Part shown: positions 43,460-49,521 of the stretch, one piece after another
How the letters are laid out: every line of letters starts with the position of its first letter
How positions within the stretch are numbered: the first letter of the stretch is position 1
Assembly (NCBI GenBank): GCA_022822445.1
Contig: JAJEBR010000110.1
Location: forward strand, 1 to 49,521
Direction: 5' to 3'
From: Gemmatimonadota bacterium
Lineage (GTDB): Bacteria; Gemmatimonadota; Gemmatimonadetes; Longimicrobiales; Gaopeijiaceae
Length of the DNA stretch: 49,521 nucleotides
The notes under the pieces: generated by a model
What the model was told of the DNA's origin: nothing
Database searches by the model: none
What the model saw: the letters and a program-made list of their open reading frames with translations, nothing else
Program-made: the position numbers and the translations under genes

Positions 43460-45377
43460 TGGGGATTACGCTGACCACCCGGCCGTCGATGCCGAACACC
43501 AGGATCGGCCCGCGCTTCACGTCGTCACCGTAGTCGATCTTGCGCGCGTCGTCGCCGGCCACCCGGTCGGCTGCGCCCGGCAGGCGGAACGGTTCGGCCA
43601 GGCTCACATCGACGGTGTAGCCCATGTCCGCCAGCGACTGGATTGTGATGGCGCTCAGCGGATTCGGTACGCCCAGGCTCAGCGAGCGCGTCATGAGTTC
43701 GCGGTCGAGCACGGACTCGCGCCAGTGGGAATCGCCGGCGCCACGCCCCGCGAAGTTCTCCACGGGCACCTTTTCGCCACCGGTGTAGATGTTGCCGCCG
43801 GCCTCATTGAAGGCCGCGATGGCCAGCGGGCCCCGAAAGTGCGTGTCGGCTCCCAGGCTGTCGGGGAGCGACGGATTGATCAACAGGCCGTGTTGGTCCC
43901 ACACGGTCCCGATTCCAAGGAGGTGGCCGATCTCATGAATAATCACCTCCTCCGCCGCGTCGCTTTCCTGAAGCACGTCCAGATCCGAGGCATCGAGCCG
44001 CAGAGCACCGATCAGCGGCAGTCGCGACTCTTCGCGCATCCCGCACAGCGCCGCCCAACCCAGAACGCCGCCCGGGCCGTCGATCTGGCCGATGGACGCC
44101 ACGATGGCAAGATCGTCGATCACCTCGATTGACTGGTCGGTGGTGATACCCTGGCAACCCAGCGCAACGTTCGTGCCGACGGGAATGTCGGGAAGCTCCG
44201 TATCCGCGAGGATGGACTCCCAGTATTCGACGGCGTCGTCGAACACCTCCTCCACCGATTCATCTGGTGGGTCCACCATGATCAGATCGATAGCGTAGGA
44301 TCCACGGCGCACACCCCGGACGGACACGGTCAGTGAAGACCTGGCGGCCAACCCGCCGGGGTCCGTGGCAGAGACCGTGATCGTCGCCGACCCTGCCGCC
44401 GAGGGCGTCACGGTGAGCTGGTCGTCCGCCAGCGAGACGGAGACCACGCCGGGATCACCGGACACGGCCGAGAACTGAAGTTCATCTCCGTCAGGGTCAT
44501 CGAAGTATGAAGAAACCTGGATTTGCCTGGACTCATCGCCTGCCCGAAACCGCATCCACGGCAGGTTGCGCTCCGGGACGGGGGCACGGTTCGAAACGTC
44601 TCCGAACAGGACCAGGGATGCCCCCGCTTCCAGTTGAACGCCGTAGAGTCTGCCGGGGAGGGCAGGGAGCGGCCCGACGACGACCTCGGTGCCGCTCCCA
44701 CGGCCCGTACCCCGAGTTACCGTCACTCCTGCGCTCCGGTCGCGTCCGGTCGCCAATAAAGCTCGATTTGCGGTTATCGACCCCCGGTGGACCGTCACTG
44801 GAATCCACAAGTCCAACGGCGCGCCCGCAGCCAGATGGACCTCCACCGTGGCCGGCCCCGGGGCCGACGGATCTTCGCTGTCGACGCGGAGGGCCTGCAG
44901 TGTGAGTGTGAACGGCGCGCCGGGATTCTGATCCAGACGCAGCTGGGACAGTCGCGACATTCCGAGGAACAGTCCGGCGGGAAGGTATGTCAATTGGTTC
45001 CCGCTGAGATCCAGAAGCTCCAGGCGGGGAAGATCCGAAAACACCCCCGGCGGCAATCCGTCGCTGGTCAGGCTGTTCCCCCTTAGCTGCACCGACAACA
45101 GGCTCTCCATGCCTCCAATCCCATGGGGGATCGACGTCAGTCGATTATTGTAGAGCGACAACTCTTCCAGTTTCTTGAGCCCGCCGAGTTCCGCGGGAAT
45201 GGGTCCCGAAAGCCTATTGCCGCCGAGGTCCATCGCTTGGAGTCGGGTAAGACCCCCAAGTTCGGGCGGAATGGGGCCCTCGAGTTCGTTGTTGTGCAGA
45301 AGCAGCCTCCTCAGTTTCGACAGGTTCCCGAGTTCCGGCGGAATCGAGCCCGTGAGGTTGCCCCTTTGCAGATTCAC
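43455..45377 (-). CDS. LRR/metzincin-like metalloprotease, 5'-truncated
   Basis: This protein is at least 640 residues. The N-terminal part is a run of plant-type 23-24-residue leucine-rich repeats (SGPIPPELGNLxxLxxLxLxxN), seven visible. The middle has cadherin-like beta domains (DPDGDELQFSAVSGDPGVVSV). The C-terminal domain has HEIGHLLGIGTVW, the leishmanolysin/metzincin-type zinc motif. The frame is open upstream to 45509 and still within an LRR, but has no signal peptide and no proper start; GTG 45377 is only the first available codon and lies mid-repeat. A stop (45510-45512) next to an AT-rich inverted repeat marks the break. The gene has lost its 5' end and is probably silent, though the catalytic part is intact. 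A surface-protease role is inferred. Confidence 0.7.
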   Translation of the reverse strand: MNLQRGNLTGSIPPELGNLSKLRRLLLHNNELEGPIPPELGGLTRLQAMDLGGNRLSGPIPAELGGLKKLEELSLYNNRLTSIPHGIGGMESLLSVQLRGNSLTSDGLPPGVFSDLPRLELLDLSGNQLTYLPAGLFLGMSRLSQLRLDQNPGAPFTLTLQALRVDSEDPSAPGPATVEVHLAAGAPLDLWIPVTVHRGSITANRALLATGRDRSAGVTVTRGTGRGSGTEVVVGPLPALPGRLYGVQLEAGASLVLFGDVSNRAPVPERNLPWMRFRAGDESRQIQVSSYFDDPDGDELQFSAVSGDPGVVSVSLADDQLTVTPSAAGSATITVSATDPGGLAARSSLTVSVRGVRRGSYAIDLIMVDPPDESVEEVFDDAVEYWESILADTELPDIPVGTNVALGCQGITTDQSIEVIDDLAIVASIGQIDGPGGVLGWAALCGMREESRLPLIGALRLDASDLDVLQESDAAEEVIIHEIGHLLGIGTVWDQHGLLINPSLPDSLGADTHFRGPLAIAAFNEAGGNIYTGGEKVPVENFAGRGAGDSHWRESVLDRELMTRSLSLGVPNPLSAITIQSLADMGYTVDVSLAEPFRLPGAADRVAGDDARKIDYGDDVKRGPILVFGIDGRVVSVIPN

Positions 45378-45500
45378 GTTTTCGAGGTTGGAGAGATTCC
45401 CGAGTTCCGGCGGTATCGGGCCCGACAGGTTGGAGATACCCAGAATCAGATGCTTGAGACTGCTGAGATTTCCGAGTTCCGGCGGAACTACGTGACGATT

Positions 45501-45529
45501 TGTAACATACTATATATCAATATGTTACA
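45501..45529. repeat. AT-rich inverted repeat at the truncation point of the LRR gene
   Basis: TGTAACATA (45501-45509) and TATGTTACA (45521-45529) are perfect 9-bp arms around an 11-base AT spacer. The patch sits exactly where the LRR reading frame breaks. It could be a recombination or element end, or a regulator site captured there. Confidence 0.55.
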
Positions 45530-46104
45530 GGACATACTGCTATCGATGTATCACTTACGATATGCAAAAATGAGCGGGATTGTATGCGACGGCATCGGAG
45601 TTCAGCGGACGTAACTGTTCGGTCAGCCCATGGAAGAACGGTCGGTCGGCATCCTCCCCCCCAGCGCAAGCCATACTGCGTCTGTGTTGGCCGCTGATCC
45701 ACCAGCGCGGCGGCTGGACCACCCCCAGACAGGCCAGCCGAGGGTACTCGCCGCGCCGCGAAATCCCTTCGTTCCGACACCACGGGTCTTGGTCTACGCT
45801 CTGTCCGCCGTCCCGGCGGAGGTGGAAGTGGGGGCGCTCGTCGGTTGCTCGTGCCCCATCAAGCCGAACCCGTCAGTCGTCCGAGACCACGGGGGGGGCT
45901 TGGCCTACCAGTTACGCTCATGGGGGTAACTGTTCGGTGAAGCCGCAAGCCGGTCCGGGGTGTCCGGCCTCTGCTGAGGGCGCTCGAAGCTCGTCCATGA
46001 GTAACCGTTCGTCGGTTGCTCGGTCGCAATCAAGGCGAACCGAAGGAAAGTCGAGGACCACGGCCTGACCGGCACGGCTATCTCGGATCGCCGGCAGATG
46101 GCTG
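45510..46104. other. Repeat-rich non-coding stretch
   Basis: No gene is supported. Short degenerate repeats recur: GTAACTGTTCGGT near 45610 and 45924, with a variant GTAACCGTTCGTCGGT near 46000; CGTCGGTTGCTCG near 45838 and 46006, each followed by related text ending in a GACCACGG box. This looks like decayed, internally duplicated sequence from a lost element. I could not assign the parent. Confidence 0.45.
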
Positions 46105-47298
46105 TCACCGTGTGAGCACCAACCGCACGATGTACTGGACTCCAAGTTCATCCTCGGTTACGGCCGTGATAGACCCTGCTCCGAATATCGGGAACGGCTC
46201 TGTTTCGATCGGAACCGGGGGTATGACCGGTCCCAAGTAGTAGCCACGTTCGTCAAAAACGTCCCATGCACGGGTGGGCGTCTCGCGAGGCTCGACCCAA
46301 ACCCATCCGTCCGCAGCCACATGGACTTGCTCCAATACGAGCTTGTTCTTCGGTAGCCGGTGGCTGGCGATTTCAATAGCGGCGGCTATGCTGTCCCGTT
46401 CGCGCCCTTCGAGCGGGGCGGGCGGGCGGCGTAGCTGCAACGTCCGCAGCGTGTCTCCAGCATAGGTCGTCTCGTGAAGGTCAAACGACGATGTGTTCAC
46501 GAGCCAGACTTGGCCTTCTCGATCCACGGTGAACCTGATTCTGGGGGAGTGCGGAATGCCATAGGTAGCCATCACTCCTTCGCGTACCCACCGCTCGGAC
46601 ACGTTGCCGCCAGACCGGGGAAGGGACGGGAGGGACATGCTGTCGAGTGGGATGAGCTCCGGACCTATCCCAAACTTAGTTATGGTCCTCTGCCCCGGAT
46701 CCCAATGGTGGAGGTTCCCTTGGACATCCACCCACATCGGCCACGGGAGGCTAGCGCTTCGCCCATCCCCGACCCGGTGGGCAGCCAAGGGAATCCCGAG
46801 CGAATCGAACACCGTCATCCTGCTGGTCACGGCATCGATGGCCCAAAGAAAACCGGGGGGCTGCCAAGCAATTCCCGCCAGCATGGCAAATTCCCCTGGG
46901 CCTTCTCCAGACCGTCCGAACGCTCGAATACAGTCACCGGCTGGCGAAAAGACCTTCACTTCGGTCGTCATCTGATCCGCCACATAGATTCGCCCTGCCT
47001 GATCAACAGCGAGGGAGAATACTCTGCCAAATGCGTCGCACGGGCCATCTAGGGAACCGATTCGCAGTTCCTCGACCACGACCGGAGGTGCTCGACCCGC
47101 GACACCCGGTTCGTCGGGGCTTGACACTACGGTCCGACCTCCGTGGAAGGTGCTTACCTGCACACTCTCAACGGAGGACGGGTCGCACCCGGTCAACCAA
47201 CCCAAGCCGACAAGGATCGCAGCCCGAGCTACGCAGCCATCCCGCAATGTAAATGATCGCGGGAGAGCCTCCTCGCCTACCGTGTTGTGTCTGGGCAC
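46105..47298 (-). CDS. Six-bladed beta-propeller lipoprotein
   Basis: The protein has 397 residues from the GTG at 47298; a TTG at 47247 would give a tighter signal peptide. AAILVGLGWLTGC is a lipoprotein signal with lipobox. The rest is NHL/6-bladed propeller sequence: GRVFSLAVDQAGRIYVAD, VKVFSPAGDCIRAFGRSGEGPGEF, GFLWAIDAVTSRMTVFD. Such lipoproteins are common in Bacteroidota and Gemmatimonadota, with largely unknown ligands. It is the last gene of an operon after a PDZ protein and a Cys-rich mini-protein; its start overlaps the PDZ gene end. Confidence 0.75.
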   Translation of the reverse strand: MPRHNTVGEEALPRSFTLRDGCVARAAILVGLGWLTGCDPSSVESVQVSTFHGGRTVVSSPDEPGVAGRAPPVVVEELRIGSLDGPCDAFGRVFSLAVDQAGRIYVADQMTTEVKVFSPAGDCIRAFGRSGEGPGEFAMLAGIAWQPPGFLWAIDAVTSRMTVFDSLGIPLAAHRVGDGRSASLPWPMWVDVQGNLHHWDPGQRTITKFGIGPELIPLDSMSLPSLPRSGGNVSERWVREGVMATYGIPHSPRIRFTVDREGQVWLVNTSSFDLHETTYAGDTLRTLQLRRPPAPLEGRERDSIAAAIEIASHRLPKNKLVLEQVHVAADGWVWVEPRETPTRAWDVFDERGYYLGPVIPPVPIETEPFPIFGAGSITAVTEDELGVQYIVRLVLTR

Positions 47299-47747
47299 TT
47301 CCAGTCTGCCGGGCTACCCATAGGTGTCGTACTGACGGGTTCGCCGACCTCTTTCGGGCGTCGAGCGCGCACGAGCTTGACGGTCAGGCGCTCTCCAGCC
47401 CGATCCACCAACACTTCGTATTCGCCGCCAAGAGGACCATCGAACGGAGCCGGGCGGCGAGCGTCATGGCCGTTCACGGTAACCAGAAGATCGCCCGGCT
47501 CCAAGCCCGCGAGGTGTGCGGGCGAGCACGGGAAGACCGCTTTCACGACAGGCAAACGTCGCTCTTCTTCAGGCTCCATCGGATCGCGCACTCCCCGGTG
47601 GAAACCCAGCCAGCTTGTCGTTGAATCCGTCGGCAGAGCCACCGTCCGCTGAGCATCCGCCGGCGCGGCTACCGCGACTAACACCGTGATCAGGAGAAAC
47701 ACCCGGGCGGCGAGGCCGTTTCTGGCTGCGCCGATGGTGATGCTCAT
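47277..47747 (-). CDS. Exported PDZ-domain protein
   Basis: This 156-residue protein starts at ATG 47747, overlapping the preceding stop (ATGA). VFLLITVLVAVAAPADA is a signal peptide. The core (LPVVKAVFPCSPAHLAGLEPGDLLVTVNG, split here by the PDZ carboxylate-loop region) is a PDZ domain similar to those of S41 and HtrA proteases, but no protease domain is attached. Likely a periplasmic peptide-binding adaptor acting with its operon neighbours. Confidence 0.7.
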   Translation of the reverse strand: MSITIGAARNGLAARVFLLITVLVAVAAPADAQRTVALPTDSTTSWLGFHRGVRDPMEPEEERRLPVVKAVFPCSPAHLAGLEPGDLLVTVNGHDARRPAPFDGPLGGEYEVLVDRAGERLTVKLVRARRPKEVGEPVSTTPMGSPADWKCPDTTR

Positions 47748-48052
47748 TCGAAGCAGGTGATGTCGTCGCACATCTCGACGGCGGGGCCATCGCAACAGAC
47801 GGAAACCATACCACCGGAATTCCCGCACTGTTTGCGGATTTTCCCGATGGCCCAGTCGACATCTACGTCATCACACGCTTCCCCTTCACAGTCGCCACAC
47901 CCTGGCGCTGCGCACGGCCAAGCGGTTGCGTCTGAGGCCAGCCCGGCGATCTCTGGACTTGGATCATCAAGTGGCTCAGCGGTGGACACACTGGCTCCTG
48001 TTGCCAGCACCGCAATCGCGAGCAGACCGAAAAGTCGGAGGAATCTGGACAT
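47744..48052 (-). CDS. Exported Cys-rich mini-protein
   Basis: This 102-residue precursor starts at ATG 48052 behind GGAAAGG. A signal peptide (FLRLFGLLAIAVLATGASVSTA) leaves a mature part of roughly 75 acidic residues with ten Cys: CAAPGCGDCEGEAC, then single and paired Cys including CC and a final CFE. The Cys count and size suggest a disulfide-stabilised or metal-binding secreted peptide. It heads the operon with the PDZ and propeller proteins, coupled by ATGA. The layout recalls small Cys peptides accompanying propeller lipoproteins in Bacteroidota (NVEALA-type), but sequence homology is not evident to me. Confidence 0.6.
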   Translation of the reverse strand: MSRFLRLFGLLAIAVLATGASVSTAEPLDDPSPEIAGLASDATAWPCAAPGCGDCEGEACDDVDVDWAIGKIRKQCGNSGGMVSVCCDGPAVEMCDDITCFE

Positions 48053-48689
48053 TGTTGACCTTTCCTTTCTGAGCCCGGGTTGTTGACCAAGCCCCCTGTG
48101 GGGCTCGATTCCGAGCGACCCGGCCTCCCCGGAGTGCCGACCGGGTCACCTGACTGAGATAGTACGGCCCAAGACCCGGTTTCGCAAGCGATTTCGCTCA
48201 CCAATGTCCCGGTGAGGGTCGGTAAACCGCGATTCCCGGCGAGAGTTCGGCTCCGTCTCACCCGCGCTACTCCTCCGTTTCGGTTTGCGCCAGCCGAGGA
48301 AGTACCGATCCGCCCGGTCCCGGCGGCGGGTGGAGCCACCAAACGAGCCCCAACCCCTTCGCACGGTTCGCCGCCCAATACCTCGACACCACCGGGTCCA
48401 TCGCCACCGCCGGACCTTTGGCACGGCGTTGTTCCGCAGACTGCGCCAGCCAGAGGTGGACGGTGCGTCTGGTGGAGTTGCCTCCAGCAGCGTCTCATCG
48501 GGACCCCCAGCGCCCGCAGCGCCTCGGGGTCCGTCTCCCGGACCGGCCCCTGCCCGGCGGCGGCGAAGCGGATTGTCGCGCCGTCGAACAGATACCGGGT
48601 CGTCCGATCCAGGGCGCTTCTCGCTTTCGCTAGGTCCAGCGCAGGTTGTGGAGCGTCCCCGACGGGGTTGCCGGCTGGAGCCAAAGAAC
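48053..48689. other. Gap between the Cys-rich operon and the mobilisation genes
   Basis: This gap holds the operon promoter (48159-48187) and a short hairpin, AGCCCC-CTGT-GGGGCT (48090-48105), in its predicted leader. Further right, an open minus-strand frame at 48267-48494 reads like real protein (RRTVHLWLAQSAEQ, MDPVVSRYWAANRAKG, GLVWWLHPPP), and another frame just upstream reads TRYLFDGATIRFAAAGQGPV. No single start-to-stop frame joins them, so a frameshifted remnant is possible. Not recognised. Confidence 0.35.
48159..48187 (-). promoter_or_regulatory. Sigma-70-like promoter of the Cys-rich/PDZ/propeller operon
   Basis: On the minus strand TTGCGA (48182-48187) and TACTAT (48159-48164) are 17 bp apart. 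The predicted transcript begins near 48152, giving a leader of about 100 bases before the ATG at 48052. Confidence 0.5.
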
Positions 48690-49520
48690 TCAGCGGGTCG
48701 GTCCGGCATCGTGATCTCGCCCCCGGAGAGGCGTCAGATACAGCGACCGCGCGGTTTCACGGCGGTGGATGCTCCGTAGTACTCGGTCAAGCGCGTCACC
48801 TGCTCGCTCAGCCGCTCGACTTGCTTCCTTAAGGTGTCGTTCTCCTCGCTCAGCCGCTCGACACGCCGCCGTAAGGCTTCGACCTGTTCGGATTGCCGCC
48901 GCCGTTCCCTCACGCATTGCGCGGACAACCTCTTCAAGGCCGCCGTCAACTGCCCCTCCAACTCGGTCATACAGCCTCCTCACTCTCTCGACAGCTTTGC
49001 GGGCGGCCGTCCGCGCCAGATCCAGCGCGGTTTGTCCTGCGTCTCCGCCGACAGCGCCACGGCCCGCTCTTCTTCGATCTTCGGCAGCGCGATCCTCCAA
49101 GCGTCCACCTTCATCCGTGCGAGCGTCCGCCGGGTCTCCTCGATGTCGAAGTCCAGTTCCGCCACCGTCTCGCTCTGGCTCCGGATGCCCGTCCACGACC
49201 ACCGCATCGTCGCCCAACCTCCGGCGCAGATGCCGAACGAGAGGCTCAGGCCGACCGCCAGCGACCGGGGCCAAGCCCTCGGCAGCAGCGCGGGCATCCG
49301 CCCGGTCGCTGCCTCCGTATCGCGCTCGATTGTACGCGGCGCGTTCCTCACGGCGCGCCGCGAGTTCCCGGCGGGCAGCTCGGGCTCGCTCGCGGTCAAC
49401 TCCCCGATCTCCCGGTGCCCGTGCTCCGACCCCTTCCGCGACCGCCCGGTCAAGTCGTTCGGGCTGGAAATCAAAGGCGTACAGCCGTCCCTTCAGCCGC
49501 CAGCGGTCCCCGGTCTCGGG
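48690..49520 (-). CDS. C-terminal part of a MobA/MbeA-like relaxase (partial)
   Basis: The open frame enters from the window edge and stops at 48690 (276 residues seen). The first residues, GDRWRLKGRLYAFDFQPERL, resemble the post-catalytic region of MOB_P-type relaxases. The rest is Arg/Glu/Ala-rich and overlaps, in another frame, two genes that look real. The catalytic Tyr and His motifs would lie outside the window. In ColE1-like mob regions, mbeB and mbeD are likewise nested in mbeA. Confidence is limited because the frame could in part be a shadow of the nested genes. Confidence 0.5.
   Translation of the reverse strand, partial: PETGDRWRLKGRLYAFDFQPERLDRAVAEGVGARAPGDRGVDRERARAARRELAARREERAAYNRARYGGSDRADARAAAEGLAPVAGGRPEPLVRHLRRRLGDDAVVVDGHPEPERDGGGTGLRHRGDPADARTDEGGRLEDRAAEDRRRAGRGAVGGDAGQTALDLARTAARKAVERVRRLYDRVGGAVDGGLEEVVRAMREGTAAAIRTGRSLTAACRAAERGERHLKEASRAAERAGDALDRVLRSIHRRETARSLYLTPLRGRDHDAGPTR
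48734..48970 (-). CDS. MbeD/MobD-like coiled-coil mobilisation protein, nested
   Basis: This 78-residue protein begins MTELEGQLTAALKRLSAQ, the signature start of the MbeD/MobD family, then a long coiled coil of heptads (VEALRRRVERLSEENDTL). It lies entirely within the relaxase-like frame in another register and directly follows the MbeB-like gene (stop 48980). Family role: accessory to mobilisation of ColE1-type plasmids. Confidence 0.68.
   Translation of the reverse strand: MTELEGQLTAALKRLSAQCVRERRRQSEQVEALRRRVERLSEENDTLRKQVERLSEQVTRLTEYYGASTAVKPRGRCI
48980..49474 (-). CDS. MbeB-like membrane mobilisation protein, nested
   Basis: The protein has 164 residues if started at TTG 49474; the true start may be internal (for example MPALLPRAWPRSLA). 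A single transmembrane segment (SLAVGLSLSFGICAGGW) is followed by a helical stretch (ETVAELDFDIEETRRTLARM) and a conserved-looking tail (KPRWIWRGRPPAKLSRE). This layout matches the MbeB-type auxiliary of mobilisable plasmids. It overlaps the relaxase-like frame along its whole length. Expected role: membrane association of the relaxosome. Confidence 0.62.
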   Translation of the reverse strand: MISSPNDLTGRSRKGSEHGHREIGELTASEPELPAGNSRRAVRNAPRTIERDTEAATGRMPALLPRAWPRSLAVGLSLSFGICAGGWATMRWSWTGIRSQSETVAELDFDIEETRRTLARMKVDAWRIALPKIEEERAVALSAETQDKPRWIWRGRPPAKLSRE

Positions 49521-49521
49521 G

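Noticed and set aside
45517..45783. 88-codon minus-strand frame in the repeat-rich gap
   Set aside because: Composition-driven translation with no start signal, motif or coherence across the repeats.

Overview
The window is GC-rich (AT-rich only in a few short regulatory patches) and looks like a chromosomal segment of an aerobic, non-model Gram-negative-type bacterium. Exported lipoproteins, a tricorn-type protease, six-bladed-propeller lipoproteins, a form II CO-dehydrogenase-like (cox) cluster and very many toxin-antitoxin (TA) modules are a combination I associate with Gemmatimonadota. That placement is inference; there is no rRNA or tRNA in the window to test it.

Layout. 0.3-3.2 kb: two exported lipoproteins (one with a gluzincin-like HExxH metalloprotease motif) and a decayed VapC. 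3.3-13.7 kb: a minus-strand cox cluster (coxS-coxL-coxM, then coxD and coxE) whose accessory genes are separated from the core by a leaderless RHH/VapC pair, a HEPN/MNT pair, a serine hydrolase and an orphan HicB. 14.1-30.2 kb: a defence island. It holds an N-terminally short HATPase_c_4/wHTH protein, a type III restriction-modification operon (mod with a frameshift, two accessory genes, res), a six-gene ubiquitin-like conjugation operon (tandem Ubl, Cys-less E2-like, JAB-E1 fusion, ABC-type ATPase, PIN nuclease, mini-ORF), a DUF2442 gene and an AAA ATPase/nuclease. 30.4-43.4 kb: exported M14 peptidase, AbiEii-type pair, Phd/VapC, an AlbA_2 protein, tricorn protease, VapBC, DoxX-like membrane protein and two more PIN TA modules in a visibly rearranged locus. 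43.5-48.1 kb: a 5'-truncated LRR metalloprotease, a repeat-rich non-coding stretch, then an exported Cys-rich mini-protein/PDZ/propeller operon. 48.7-49.5 kb: the end of a mobilisation locus with MbeB-like and MbeD-like genes nested in other frames of a relaxase-like reading frame that leaves the window.

How the parts fit. The main candidate system is the 23.7-27.9 kb operon, whose genes overlap or nearly touch and which combines all the parts of a ubiquitin-like pathway with an ATPase and a nuclease. It lies directly behind the restriction operon. The 12.7 kb from the wHTH gene to just beyond the operon is bracketed by an imperfect direct repeat of about 113-140 bp, which marks the block as a recombination unit. 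A 17-bp palindrome, CWTGGTCANTGACCAWG, recurs at the island's promoters and edges and at one site beyond it. It may be a shared operator, although its translation also resembles the linker of AlbA_2/HATPase proteins.
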